This document shows positions 17,654-26,724 of a DNA stretch of 64,000 bases, one piece after another. A program made the translations under genes and the position numbers. The DNA comes from Martinezella rhizogenes (GTDB lineage Bacteria > Pseudomonadota > Alphaproteobacteria > Rhizobiales > Rhizobiaceae), in NCBI RefSeq assembly GCF_000799715.1, contig NZ_JUHG01000002.1, positions 160,868-224,867 on the forward strand, in the 5' to 3' direction. The notes beneath the pieces were generated by a model. That model searched no databases. It saw only the letters and a program-made list of their open reading frames with translations, and was not told where the DNA came from. Numbering within the stretch: position 1 is the first letter of the stretch; each line of letters opens with the position of its first letter.

Positions 17654-19210
17654 TCAGGGCCGGTGCGAAACTGGCCCTTTTTCCGTCAACTCGGTATAGG
17701 CAAGCGTCTGGTCGAGATGCTGTGCCCTGAGCGACAGCAGCTTTTCGGCATAGTCCAGCCGCACCGCCGCATAGTCGGCGTCACCAGCGACATTGGTCAA
17801 CTCCATCGGATCTTTCACCAGATCGTAGAGCAGCGGCGGCAGACCGGCAAAATGCACGTATTTGAAGCGCTCGTCCCTGATGACAGCGAGATTGCACGCA
17901 TTCGATTTCAACCCGAAATGCTGCTCTGATTCACCGCCGGCGATATCGCGAAAATCGAATTCCCAGAATGCCGCATCGCGCCATCCCTTCGGCTCCTTGC
18001 CCTCCAGGAAGGGCACCAGCGTCTCGCCGTCAAGGTGATTGTCGGGCACGAGGCCGAGCCGGTCGCAGAGCGTCGGAAAAATATCGGCGCCGCTGGTGAA
18101 ACGCTCAACCTGCCGGCCCACGCCTGCCGGATGACGGGGATCACGAATGACCAACGGCACATGATAGCTGCCGTCGAAAAAGCCGCCCTTGCCGAGCATC
18201 CAGTGGTCGCCCATCATTTCGGCATGGTCGGAGGTAAAGATAATCAGCGTATCATCCCAGGCACCCGCATCCTTGAGCGCCTGCCAGATCCGCCCGAGCT
18301 GCGCATCCACCTCGGCGATCATGCCGTAATAAATGGCGCGGATCGCCGATAGATCCTCTGATGTCCAGTCGCTCGCGGACCCCTCGCCGCCATGAATGAA
18401 GCTACCCTTGCCGATCAGCGGCAAAGCGAAGGCAAGAAGCGGATGCGCCGCCTGCTCCACCTCGCGATCGACGGCACGCGCAAAGGCGGGTCCGTCGTTT
18501 GGCGCAAACATGCGGTTATAGGGTTCGGGCACTGAAAACGGCGGATGCGGTCTCAGAAATGAGACATGCGCGAACCACGGCGCGTCCTGTTCGCCGAGCC
18601 AGCGGATGAATTCACCAGCCAGAAAAGCCGTCTGCGTCTCATCCTTGGAATAGCCCGGCGCCGCATCGGAAATTTCGCCGGGCTTGGCGCCGACGGGAAT
18701 ATGGATATCGCGGCTCGTCGCTTCCGCATGACCGCGTGAACGCAGCCAGGAGAGCCATTGCTTCTCATGCTCGGGCAGGAGCTGGCGGGCGCTGAAGCCC
18801 GGAAGCACGCCCTCATAGGTGGTCAGGTGCGGATCGCTCGGGTCCATGCCGCGCGGATCGGGGGCTGTATCGGTATAGCCGAACAGCGTCGGATCATAGC
18901 CGCCGCGCCGGGCGGCAAGCGCCAGATTGTCGAACCGGGCATCCAGCGGCGACCCATTGCGGCAGACGCGATGGTTCATCTGATAGAGACCGGTATAAAG
19001 CGTTGCCCGCGCCGGCGAACAGGGCGCCGTTCCAGCAAAATGCCGGTAAAACAGCACACCGTCCTGCGCCAGCGCATCGACATTTGGCGTCTTCACGCTG
19101 GCATGGCCGACAGCGGAGAGGCAATCGCCCCGCCACTGATCGGCCGATATCAGCAGCACATTCGGGCGCTTGCCCGAAGCGCGCCGCTCAATGCTGGTTG
19201 GACTTGGCAT
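17654..19210 (-). CDS. Sulfatase-superfamily hydrolase, phosphonate monoester hydrolase type
   Basis: Metal-dependent hydrolase of the alkaline phosphatase superfamily, 518 residues. Cys64 in APCSPARATLYTG fits the C-x-P-x-R consensus, where the cysteine is converted to formylglycine. The N-terminal VLLISADQWRGDCL and central IIFTSDHAEMMGDHWMLGKGG supply metal ligands. The order of motifs recalls rhizobial phosphonate/phosphodiester monoester hydrolases more than arylsulfatases. No signal peptide is seen, which also fits. The start at 19210 overlaps the galE stop by 23 bases, so the two are translationally coupled. The natural substrate is unknown. Confidence 0.88.
   Translation of the reverse strand: MPSPTSIERRASGKRPNVLLISADQWRGDCLSAVGHASVKTPNVDALAQDGVLFYRHFAGTAPCSPARATLYTGLYQMNHRVCRNGSPLDARFDNLALAARRGGYDPTLFGYTDTAPDPRGMDPSDPHLTTYEGVLPGFSARQLLPEHEKQWLSWLRSRGHAEATSRDIHIPVGAKPGEISDAAPGYSKDETQTAFLAGEFIRWLGEQDAPWFAHVSFLRPHPPFSVPEPYNRMFAPNDGPAFARAVDREVEQAAHPLLAFALPLIGKGSFIHGGEGSASDWTSEDLSAIRAIYYGMIAEVDAQLGRIWQALKDAGAWDDTLIIFTSDHAEMMGDHWMLGKGGFFDGSYHVPLVIRDPRHPAGVGRQVERFTSGADIFPTLCDRLGLVPDNHLDGETLVPFLEGKEPKGWRDAAFWEFDFRDIAGGESEQHFGLKSNACNLAVIRDERFKYVHFAGLPPLLYDLVKDPMELTNVAGDADYAAVRLDYAEKLLSLRAQHLDQTLAYTELTEKGPVSHRP
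17656..17682 (+). terminator. Rho-independent terminator after the DUF1993 gene
   Basis: AGGGCCGG (17656-17663) pairs with CTGGCCCT (17671-17678) over 8 positions with one G-T wobble, and a run of five T follows on the plus strand. The hairpin overlaps the last codons of the convergent sulfatase gene. Confidence 0.75.
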
Positions 19211-20171
19211 GCCAGTTCCAGGCGGATTCGATGATCCGCGACAGATCGTATTGCGGCGACCAGCCGAGAATGTCGCGGGCCTTGTCGTTGTTGGCGACCA
19301 GCGTGGTCGAATCGCCCTCGCGGCGCCCGACATATTCGACCGGGAACGGCCGCTCCGACACAGTTTCGATCGCGCCCAGCAGCTCCTTGACGGTCGTGCC
19401 GGTGCCGGTGCCGAGGTTCAGCGCGACGGACTCGCCACCGCGCAACAGATATTCCACCGCCCGCACATGCGCGTCCGCGAGATCGAGGACGTGGATATAG
19501 TCGCGCACGCAGGTGCCGTCGCGCGTGTCGTAGTCGCTGCCGAAGACCTTGAAGCCCTGGCGACGACCGAGCGCCGCGTCGATCGCCAGCGGAATGGCGT
19601 GGGTTTCCGGCGTATGCCACTCGCCGATGCGGCCCTCGAAATCGGCGCCAGCGGCATTGAAATAGCGCAGCACCACGGAGCGCAGACCCTTGTATTGATC
19701 GTAATCGGCAAGCGCCTGCTCGACGATATATTTGGTGCGGCCGTAGGGATTGATCGGCACCTGCCGGTGGCTCTCGTCCAGCGGCACGCTCTGCGGCAGG
19801 CCATAGGTGGCGCAAGTGGAAGAGAAGACGAAGGCTTCGATGCCCGCCGCCTGCGCCGCCGCCAGCAGCGTCAGCGTGCCGATGACGTTGTTTTCATAGA
19901 AGGAGACGGGATCCTTGACCGACTCGCCCACTTCGATCAACGCCGCGAAATGCAGGATGGCGGCCGGCTTGTATTTCGCCAGGACTTCATCAAGCCGCGC
20001 CCGGTCGCGGATATCGCCCTCTTCCGCCGGACCCCATTTGACGAATTCGCGATGACCGTTGGAAAAATTGTCATAGACGACGGGCTGAAAACCCTTGTTC
20101 GCCAGATCCAGACATGTGTGCGAGCCGATATAACCGGCGCCCCCGACCACAAGAACCGTTTCCCCTGCCAT
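19188..20171 (-). CDS. galE: UDP-glucose 4-epimerase
   Basis: Cytosolic enzyme interconverting UDP-glucose and UDP-galactose for polysaccharide precursors. The 327 residues start at the ATG at 20171 (MAGETVLVVGG); an upstream in-frame start at 20210 has no better ribosome site. The NAD-binding GGAGYIGSHT motif, the catalytic YGRTK (Y-x3-K) after NPYGRTKYIVE, and GDTRD/GTCVRDYIHV-type segments are typical of GalE. The downstream hydrolase overlaps it. It can feed the LPS/exopolysaccharide genes further along. Confidence 0.95.
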   Translation of the reverse strand: MAGETVLVVGGAGYIGSHTCLDLANKGFQPVVYDNFSNGHREFVKWGPAEEGDIRDRARLDEVLAKYKPAAILHFAALIEVGESVKDPVSFYENNVIGTLTLLAAAQAAGIEAFVFSSTCATYGLPQSVPLDESHRQVPINPYGRTKYIVEQALADYDQYKGLRSVVLRYFNAAGADFEGRIGEWHTPETHAIPLAIDAALGRRQGFKVFGSDYDTRDGTCVRDYIHVLDLADAHVRAVEYLLRGGESVALNLGTGTGTTVKELLGAIETVSERPFPVEYVGRREGDSTTLVANNDKARDILGWSPQYDLSRIIESAWNWHAKSNQH

Positions 20172-20318
20172 AGATAGCCATCCCTTCTCAACGATGTACT
20201 GCCCAAGCACACAGGATCGTGCTCGGTCCGAGGCGTAGAGTTAGAGACCTCTGGGAGAGTTGCAAGACCGAAAAAGACGATGGCTTCGCAAGTGCAGCAA
20301 AGACGCGGGTTTCGAGCG

Positions 20319-21008
20319 CTATCTCTCAACGGGCCGCGCCGCCGCCCTGCCCCTATGCAACAGAATGCCGGCGAGCGCCAAGACCGGCGGGACGAGGAAG
20401 CATGCCACCCCGATCAGCATGAACAGCAGGGCCGCCGCGGCGCAGCCGCAGACAAAACCGCCGAGCGTCGCCCCCATCCGGCCAAGCCTCGCCCTTGCGG
20501 CGGCTTTCGCCTCGGGTGCTACCCCGCGCAGGAGATCGGCGATATCGATCATGATCTGCGTCGTCGTCCCTGTCATCATCGTCGTCGGTGGCGCCGTGCC
20601 GAGATGAACGCGGTGCAAGGCATTCTGGACGGCCATCGCTGACACCAGTGTCATCCCGGTCAGGATCGCCTGCCAACCGTCACCGCTGACAAACGGGCCG
20701 AAGCCAAGGGTAAAGACGGCGGCAAGCGCCAATAGCAGGAAGTTCAACGTCAGGATCACCGGCAGCACCGGCAAATTGCGCCGAGACAGCTCACCACCGA
20801 GCAGACGGGCAAAGATCACGACCGCGCAAAAGACCGGCAACGCCAGCAGCTTGGCTGCCGCACCCGAGGTTCCCAGCACCATGGCAGCGGCGAAGGTGAC
20901 GAAGTTGCCGGTGACATGGGCGGTAAACAGGCCATGCAGGGCAAGGAAGCCGGCGGTATCGACATAACCGCCATTGATGCTCAGGAGAGTGGGCAGGCTC
21001 GGCTTCAT
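20319..21008 (-). CDS. YoaK family (DUF1275) membrane protein
   Basis: Integral membrane protein of about 229 residues with roughly six hydrophobic segments. The start NGGYVDTAGFLALHGLFTAH and VTGNFVTFA is the family signature, and AMAVQNALHRVHLGTAPPTTMMTGTTTQ is the second conserved block. The ATG at 21008 has GACGAGG upstream; a TTG at 21014 is an alternative. Function is not known for the family beyond possible small-molecule transport. Confidence 0.85.
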   Translation of the reverse strand: MKPSLPTLLSINGGYVDTAGFLALHGLFTAHVTGNFVTFAAAMVLGTSGAAAKLLALPVFCAVVIFARLLGGELSRRNLPVLPVILTLNFLLLALAAVFTLGFGPFVSGDGWQAILTGMTLVSAMAVQNALHRVHLGTAPPTTMMTGTTTQIMIDIADLLRGVAPEAKAAARARLGRMGATLGGFVCGCAAAALLFMLIGVACFLVPPVLALAGILLHRGRAAARPVER

Positions 21009-21078
21009 CGACAACCTCGTCTCCGCTGCGATCCATCAGGGAATATGAATCCTTATCACGCGGAAACGAAGATGATGT

Positions 21079-21282
21079 CTAGATATTATGCCCCTGTTCC
21101 AGCGCGGCGATCTCATCGGATACCTCGCGGATCCTTTCCTTCAAATCCGCTTCGGTGCCATCCTCGATCTCGCCGTCGCCGAAACAATAGCGCGCTATAT
21201 GCAGCTCGAGCTTGGCTTCCAGCTCCGCGCGACGGGCATATAATTGTTTGAGATATTTGTTACGCATAACGAACCCACGCAT
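21079..21282 (-). CDS. Small alpha-helical protein (up to 67 aa)
   Basis: Small acidic/basic helical protein (KYLKQLYARRAELEAKLELHIAR, later ADLKERIREVSDEIAALEQ) with two predicted coiled-coil stretches. The start may be 21282 or, five residues later, the ATG at 21267 (MRNKYLK). Neither has a strong ribosome site. No named family is recognised. The heptad-like pattern and codon use support a real gene, with moderate confidence. Confidence 0.5.
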   Translation of the reverse strand: MRGFVMRNKYLKQLYARRAELEAKLELHIARYCFGDGEIEDGTEADLKERIREVSDEIAALEQGHNI

Positions 21283-21324
21283 CCCGAGAAAACATGTCTC
21301 AGGATACTAAATAAGCATGCGAGC

Positions 21325-21360
21325 AAAAAGTTTCGATAGGTGCCACCGCCGGCACCTATC
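21325..21360 (-). terminator. Terminator of the cytochrome b561 gene
   Basis: GATAGGTGCC (21335-21344) and GGCACCTATC (21351-21360) form a perfect 10-base stem. On the minus strand CGAAACTTTTTGC follows. The hairpin overlaps the last codons of the cytochrome gene. Confidence 0.75.
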
Positions 21361-21922
21361 CACGCGCCGGCATCATCCGGGTGAGGACACGGTCGCGCAG
21401 CACATAATGATGCACGAGGGCGGCCGCGGCATGAATGCCGGCAATGGCGATGATCGCCCAGGCGGTGGCACTGTGCAGCTCGCTGATCAGCCGCCGCATA
21501 GCCGGATCGACGACGACAAAGGGCGGGATGGAGAAGAGACCGAAGAATTCCGGATCCTTCGCGGAAGCCCAGCGCATCAGGAAGCCGTAGGACACCTGCG
21601 AGATCATCAGCGCGTAAAGCAAGAAGTGCACGAGGGTTGAGGCCACATGCTGAAGCCCGGAGACGGCCGGCGCGGTGCGCCGATGCGTCAGGAGGCGCCA
21701 AACGATGCGCAGGGCGAGGACGACGGCAAGCAGGATGCCGAGCGAGATATGAAGCGAAATCAGCCCTAGCCGCAGCGGCGTGCCGCGATCGGCAAAGTCC
21801 CAGACCTGCGCGATCGCGAACAGAGCCAGGACCAGAATGGCGGTCAGCCAGTGAAGCATGATGGTGAAATGGTCATAGCGGGCGGCCCGCTTATCCGCAG
21901 CGACGATATTGAAATTGCTCAT
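21356..21922 (-). CDS. Cytochrome b561 (YodB/CybB type)
   Basis: Di-heme membrane cytochrome of 188 residues with four hydrophobic helices, moving electrons from quinol at the inner membrane. Histidines in MLHWLTAILVLALF, LHISLGILLAVVLALRIVWRL, ELHSATAWAIIAIAGIHAAAALVHHYVLRD are placed as heme ligands in bacterial b561 proteins. GGAG precedes the ATG. It is a single-gene unit with its own terminator. Confidence 0.88.
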   Translation of the reverse strand: MSNFNIVAADKRAARYDHFTIMLHWLTAILVLALFAIAQVWDFADRGTPLRLGLISLHISLGILLAVVLALRIVWRLLTHRRTAPAVSGLQHVASTLVHFLLYALMISQVSYGFLMRWASAKDPEFFGLFSIPPFVVVDPAMRRLISELHSATAWAIIAIAGIHAAAALVHHYVLRDRVLTRMMPARG

Positions 21923-22159
21923 GATTTAAGATCTCCTTGGGAGGAACGAGCAGCAAACACCTGGGGCTTTCCTTTTATTCGGTCGTCTCAAGGCGATGAG
22001 TGGCATACGGCACCGCCTCGTCGATCCGGCTATTGCAAAGCCTCCGCCTGATATTCACATTGATCTGACATGCACCTGAATTGGCACGGCACGGCAAAGA
22101 TTTGCGCTGACATGCGGCTCGGATATGCGCTAATTCAGGTCGATTGTTCGAGGTAGAAT

Positions 22160-23446
22160 GTGTTGAGCGAAAAAATTGCCGTGATCGGCCTGGGTTATGT
22201 CGGACTGCCCGTGGCGATTGCCCTGGCCGGTAAATTTCCCGATGTCGTCGGTTTCGATATCAAGGCCTCCCGTGTTACCGCCCTGAAGGCGGGGGAAGAC
22301 GATACGCGCGAGATTTCGCCGGAACGTCTGAGGGAAAGCGGGCTGCGCATCAGCAACGACATAGAGGATTTGCGCGATCGCGATATCTTCATCGTCGCCG
22401 TTCCCACACCGATCGACCGCAACCGGCAGCCGGATCTGCGCCCGATGATCTCAGCCTCGCGCACCGTCGGCAAGGCTCTGAAAAAGGGCGGCATCGTCGT
22501 CTATGAATCGACCGTCTATCCCGGCGTCACCGAGGATGTCTGCGGCCCCGTGCTCGCCGAGGTCTCCGGCCTGCGCCAGGGCGAGGATTTTCACCTCGGC
22601 TATTCGCCGGAGCGGATCAATCCCGGCGACAAGGAGCATACGTTCGAGCGCATCGTGAAGGTGGTCGCCGGCGACAGCGAGGAAACGCTGGAGAGGATCG
22701 CCGCCGTCTATGGCGCGGTGGTCGAGGCCGGCATCCACAAAGCGCCCAGCATCAAGGTGGCGGAAGCCGCCAAGGTGATCGAAAACACCCAGCGCGACCT
22801 CAATATCGCTTTGATGAACGAGCTGTCGATCATCTTCGAAAAGATGGATATCCGCACCGCCGACGTCCTGAAGGCGGCGCGGACGAAATGGAATTTCCTG
22901 CCGTTTACGCCCGGTCTGGTCGGCGGCCACTGTATCGGCGTCGATCCTTATTACCTCACCGCCAAGGCCGAGGAACTCGGCTACCACCCCGAAGTCATCC
23001 TCTCCGGCCGCCGCATCAATGACGGCATGGGCGCCTTCATCGCCCAGAAGCTGATCAAGATGCTGGTCACGGCGCAAAAGCCGATCAACGGCGCCCGGAT
23101 CGGTATTTTCGGCCTGACATTCAAGGAAAACGTGCCGGATCTGCGCAACAGCCGCGTGCACGACATCATCCGCGAGCTGCACCAGTTCGGCATCGAGCCG
23201 CTGGTGCACGACCCCATGGCCAGCCATGACGAGGCGGAAGAAGAATATGGCGTGCGGCTGGCGGCGCTCGGCGATTTCGGCAAGCTAGATGCCATCGTAC
23301 TGGCCGTGCCGCACAAATCCTATCTGGCCGGTGGCGCGGCGGAAATTCTCAACCTTCTGGGCGAAAACGGCGTGGTGGTCGACGTGAAAGCGGCGCTGGA
23401 GCGCGACAATCCCCGGCTCGACGGGCACGCCGTCTGGAGCCTGTAA
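22160..23446 (+). CDS. UDP-N-acetyl-hexosamine 6-dehydrogenase (WbpA/WbpO/TviB family)
   Basis: NAD-dependent oxidase of a UDP-HexNAc to the uronic acid for surface polysaccharide. The 428 residues carry the Rossmann motif (VIGLGYVGLPVA), the substrate-handling YESTVYPGVTEDVCGPVL and the catalytic Cys258 in GGHCIGVDPYYLTAKA. The C-terminal domain includes ITGLTFKEN-like IFGLTFKENVPDLRNS. The start is a GTG with GAGG upstream; an overlapping ATG is out of frame and stops at once. It is the first gene of the polysaccharide region. UDP-GlcNAc or UDP-GalNAc specificity cannot be decided. Confidence 0.9.
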   Translation: MLSEKIAVIGLGYVGLPVAIALAGKFPDVVGFDIKASRVTALKAGEDDTREISPERLRESGLRISNDIEDLRDRDIFIVAVPTPIDRNRQPDLRPMISASRTVGKALKKGGIVVYESTVYPGVTEDVCGPVLAEVSGLRQGEDFHLGYSPERINPGDKEHTFERIVKVVAGDSEETLERIAAVYGAVVEAGIHKAPSIKVAEAAKVIENTQRDLNIALMNELSIIFEKMDIRTADVLKAARTKWNFLPFTPGLVGGHCIGVDPYYLTAKAEELGYHPEVILSGRRINDGMGAFIAQKLIKMLVTAQKPINGARIGIFGLTFKENVPDLRNSRVHDIIRELHQFGIEPLVHDPMASHDEAEEEYGVRLAALGDFGKLDAIVLAVPHKSYLAGGAAEILNLLGENGVVVDVKAALERDNPRLDGHAVWSL

Positions 23447-23453
23447 GCGCCGC

Positions 23454-24386
23454 CTAGCGGTCTCCTGACGAGGCAGCGACCGTCAACCGCAGCCCCTCAT
23501 CGACCGAATAGGGCGGCGACCAGCCGGTGATCGCCACCGTCTCGCCGATATCGACCTGCAACGAACCGAGAAGCCGCTCAGCCGCCGCACGGCGCCCGAG
23601 CAACGCCGCCAGCCCTTCCAGCAGGCGCGGTGGGAGCGGCAGCAGCAGGGCCCTCCGCCCCATTGCCGAGGAAAGCTTGCCGATCAATTCACCGATGGAA
23701 AGATCCTCGCCGTCGCTGATCAGGAACACCCGATTTCCGACAGCCGAATGATGCGCCGAGAGCAGGATGAAATCGACGAGATTGCCGACGAAGACCAGCG
23801 ATCTGCGGTTGGTGACGAGCCCGAAAGGCCAGGGAAACGGCCATCCGGCCCATTTCATCAGGCTGGCGAAATTCGCCTTCACGCCCGGCCCGTAGACGAG
23901 CGGCGGGCGGATGATGACGATCTCCATGCCCGTCTCAGCACCGATGGCAAGGAGCGCCTCCTCCGCCTCGCGCTTCGACTGGCCGTAGGGATCCTCCGGA
24001 TGCGACGTATCGGATGCCCTGAACGGCTGACCTGGCACGGTCGCCTCGCCATTGACCTTGATCGAGCTCAGGAAAATGAAGCGCTTGACGCCGGCCCGAG
24101 CCGCCTGCCGCGCCAGATTGACCGTGGTGTCGACATTGGCGGCACGAAAGGCGGCGAGCGGATCTGACGATGTATCGTTCATGACGTGAACGCGCGCCGC
24201 CAGATGCACGACGGTTTCGACGCCCGCAAGCGCTCTCGCCCAATCGGTCGCACCATCGAACGTGCCCATAGCAATGAAACCCGGTTTTGGTGCACGGCTG
24301 ACCGGACGATAAACCATCTGCCGTCGGGAAAGCTCGGCACAAAGCGCCTGCCCGACAAAACCCGTTGCACCCGTGACCAGGATCAT
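23454..24386 (-). CDS. NAD-dependent sugar epimerase/dehydratase (WbpV/GalE-like SDR)
   Basis: Extended SDR protein of about 310 residues from the ATG at 24386 (MILVTGATGFVGQAL). It has the TGATGFVG nucleotide motif, the serine in FIFLSSIKVNG and the catalytic YGQSK. Such genes next to a sugar-phosphate transferase usually act on UDP-HexNAc 4-epimers or nucleotide 4-keto sugars. The 3' end nearly meets the dehydrogenase gene tail to tail (7 bases apart). The start is chosen because the Rossmann motif begins there; upstream sequence is unconserved in appearance. Confidence 0.82.
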   Translation of the reverse strand: MILVTGATGFVGQALCAELSRRQMVYRPVSRAPKPGFIAMGTFDGATDWARALAGVETVVHLAARVHVMNDTSSDPLAAFRAANVDTTVNLARQAARAGVKRFIFLSSIKVNGEATVPGQPFRASDTSHPEDPYGQSKREAEEALLAIGAETGMEIVIIRPPLVYGPGVKANFASLMKWAGWPFPWPFGLVTNRRSLVFVGNLVDFILLSAHHSAVGNRVFLISDGEDLSIGELIGKLSSAMGRRALLLPLPPRLLEGLAALLGRRAAAERLLGSLQVDIGETVAITGWSPPYSVDEGLRLTVAASSGDR

Positions 24387-24529
24387 GCGCCCATCGCCCC
24401 TCAATGACGCCCACGCGTCCATTTGGGGCATGCTTCGCACATTACCGCTGTGAGAAACAAGGCGCCCTTACGGGCCAGGTCCAGCAAAATTCGCGACCGA
24501 AGCGATTGTGCAGAAATGCCTGATATGAG

Positions 24530-25168
24530 ATGGACTGCGCAGAAACCATCATCGGAGCCGCGAAACCAGCGCCGGTAAAACCATCAGAGACGATGCCCTA
24601 TACGATCGCCAAGCGCCTTTTCGACTTCCTCGCCGCCTTTGCGGCTGTCGTCGTCTTTTCCATCCCGATCCTGATCGTCGCGGTCGCCGTCCGGCTGACC
24701 TCCCCCGGCCCCATTCTTTACTGGTCGGACCGGGTTGGCCGCCGAAACCGAATCTTCCGCATGCCGAAATTTCGCAGCATGCGGACCGACACACCCGCGG
24801 TCGCGACGCATTTGCTGAAGGATGCCGGCGCTTACCTGACGCCGATCGGCTCCTTCCTGCGCAAATCCAGCCTGGACGAACTGCCGCAGCTCTGGTGCAT
24901 TCTGAAGGGCGATATGAGCATCGTCGGCCCGCGCCCGGCCCTCTTCAACCAGCACGACCTGATCGCGCTGCGCACCGAGCGCGGCGTCGACGCCCTGCTG
25001 CCGGGCCTCACCGGCTGGGCGCAGGTCAACGGCCGCGACGAGCTGCCGATCCCGCAGAAGGTGGCACTGGACGAGGACTATCTGCGCCGGCGTTCGTTTT
25101 TCTTCGATCTCAAGATCATTATCCTCACGGCATTGAAGGTCGTTCGCCGCGATGGTGTGACCCATTAG
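24530..25168 (+). CDS. Undecaprenyl-phosphate sugar phosphotransferase (initiating transferase)
   Basis: Polyprenyl-phosphate sugar-1-P transferase that would start a repeat unit on undecaprenyl phosphate. The short form (212 residues) has an N-terminal membrane hairpin ([28 protein letters not shown]). The conserved block is [54 protein letters not shown] and [18 protein letters not shown]. Length fits the PglC/WbaP-core class. The start could be the ATG at 24593 (MPYTIAKR). It lies between the epimerase and the ligase/polymerase gene. Confidence 0.92.
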   Translation: MDCAETIIGAAKPAPVKPSETMPYTIAKRLFDFLAAFAAVVVFSIPILIVAVAVRLTSPGPILYWSDRVGRRNRIFRMPKFRSMRTDTPAVATHLLKDAGAYLTPIGSFLRKSSLDELPQLWCILKGDMSIVGPRPALFNQHDLIALRTERGVDALLPGLTGWAQVNGRDELPIPQKVALDEDYLRRRSFFFDLKIIILTALKVVRRDGVTH

Positions 25169-25213
25169 CCAGCATGGGGCGGAAATCGGCATGGCGGGCG
25201 CACGAGCGCTGAA

Positions 25214-26704
25214 ATGCCGTATTCCTGCCCCTTTACAGCCCTACTGGCCATCGTGAATGCTCCGGCATGCCAGATGAATCGAACATGGATGAAGGCGGAG
25301 ACATCATTGGACAATTTGCGCGCAAACGAACCGCATGCTGATGCCACAGCTGGGGCTATTGTCGGCAAGGTGTCTGTTAGCGTCATGCCGCGGACCGTGG
25401 CGATCTTCGGAAGCCTGCTGTGGATTCTCGCCGCCTCCGCCACCCTCGTGGAGAGCGACGCCTACCGCTACGCGGTCGCCCTCCTCTCCTTGATCGCGCT
25501 CTATTACTATCTGAAAGCGCCGGTGCGCCCCAAGACCGACTGGATCGGCTGGCTGTGCATGGGCTGGGGTGCCTATGTCATGACCCGCTTCGGCATCACC
25601 TATTGGCTAACGCCCGAGCACGATATCGGCGCCTCCGACTGGCTCTACGCCTTCCCTTTCTTTTTCCCGATCCTCGGCGTCGCCTTCCTGATTTACGAAC
25701 CGCTGATGGAAAAGATCGTTGCCGCCTATTTTGCCGCAGCGCTGACGATGCTGATCGCCACACAGCATTTCAGCGAGGTTTTTGCCGGCGAGACCGTCAA
25801 GCCGCTGATCATGAACAACCAGATCCACGGCGCCGTCGCCTGCGGCCTGATCGTGATCTTCACGCTGTTCTGGCTGCTGCATTACCTGACGGACAAGTCG
25901 AGCGACCGCAGGATCGCGCGTTCTGCCTATATTGTCTCGCCCTTCATCGTCGGGCTTTGTTTCATTGCGATCTACGGAGCCAAATCGAAAGGCGTATGGC
26001 TGGCGCTCGGCATCACCCTGCCGTTGCTGGCGCTGGTGGCGCTGAGCTATCTGCGCCTGAAGCTCGGCGCCATCGTGGTCGCCGTCGCCGCGATCCTGCT
26101 CATCGCCGGCGTCTACACCGTGCGGCACAATCTCGACAAGACCGCCGGCCCGACTGTGTCGGCAACCATCGCCATGTTGCAGAGCGTCACCGGTGGCCAC
26201 GACCTTGGCGGCGCGGTGTCGAACACCATCGGCTCTACCGCGACGCCGGTATCGATGGACGAGCGGTTGCAGCTCTGGTCGAACAGCTGGGAAGTCTTCT
26301 CCTCCGCGCCGGTCTTCGGCTGGGGCAACCGTTGGCTGGAGCGCTGGCACGAGACGCGCTATTCGCATATCCAGTACACGCTGCTGCACAACGGCTATCT
26401 GGAAATCCTGGTGCGCTACGGCCTGTTCGGCGCCGCCATCATGGCCTTCATGCTCGCCACCTTCATCCGCACGGTCAGGCGCGCCCACAAGGCCGCCATC
26501 ATCCCCCGCGCCGCCTGGCACGCCTATGCCGTCTGCCTGTTCTTCTTCGCGCTGACGCTGCTCAGCAACTCCAACAACCGCCTGGCCATCGGCGAAAGCC
26601 TGGCTTTCGTCAGCTCCGCCTTTGCCTGCTGGTGTCACATGCGGCTGAAGGGGGAGTATCTGGCGGCGGCGAAGGTAGAAACGAAAGGTGCGGCCGCGGG
26701 TTGA
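25214..26704 (+). CDS. O-antigen ligase/polymerase family membrane protein (Wzy_C)
   Basis: Polytopic inner-membrane protein of up to 496 residues with about ten to twelve hydrophobic segments and a large periplasmic loop around the motif SKGVWLALGITLPLLALVAL and ERLQLWSNSWEVFSSAPVFGWG. The conserved HNGYLEILVRYGLFGAAIMA follows, as in WaaL/Wzy_C proteins. It either attaches O-chains to lipid A-core or polymerises repeat units; sequence alone does not separate these. The true start is uncertain; ATGs at 25274 and 25289 would remove a non-hydrophobic N-terminus, and none has a clear ribosome site. Confidence 0.85.
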   Translation: MPYSCPFTALLAIVNAPACQMNRTWMKAETSLDNLRANEPHADATAGAIVGKVSVSVMPRTVAIFGSLLWILAASATLVESDAYRYAVALLSLIALYYYLKAPVRPKTDWIGWLCMGWGAYVMTRFGITYWLTPEHDIGASDWLYAFPFFFPILGVAFLIYEPLMEKIVAAYFAAALTMLIATQHFSEVFAGETVKPLIMNNQIHGAVACGLIVIFTLFWLLHYLTDKSSDRRIARSAYIVSPFIVGLCFIAIYGAKSKGVWLALGITLPLLALVALSYLRLKLGAIVVAVAAILLIAGVYTVRHNLDKTAGPTVSATIAMLQSVTGGHDLGGAVSNTIGSTATPVSMDERLQLWSNSWEVFSSAPVFGWGNRWLERWHETRYSHIQYTLLHNGYLEILVRYGLFGAAIMAFMLATFIRTVRRAHKAAIIPRAAWHAYAVCLFFFALTLLSNSNNRLAIGESLAFVSSAFACWCHMRLKGEYLAAAKVETKGAAAG

Positions 26705-26724
26705 TTCCGCCGCAGCTGAGACAG

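Noticed and set aside
22079..22110. Sigma-54-like TGGCAC upstream of the UDP-sugar dehydrogenase
   Set aside because: The GC of the -12 element is not at the required spacing from GG, so the motif fails.
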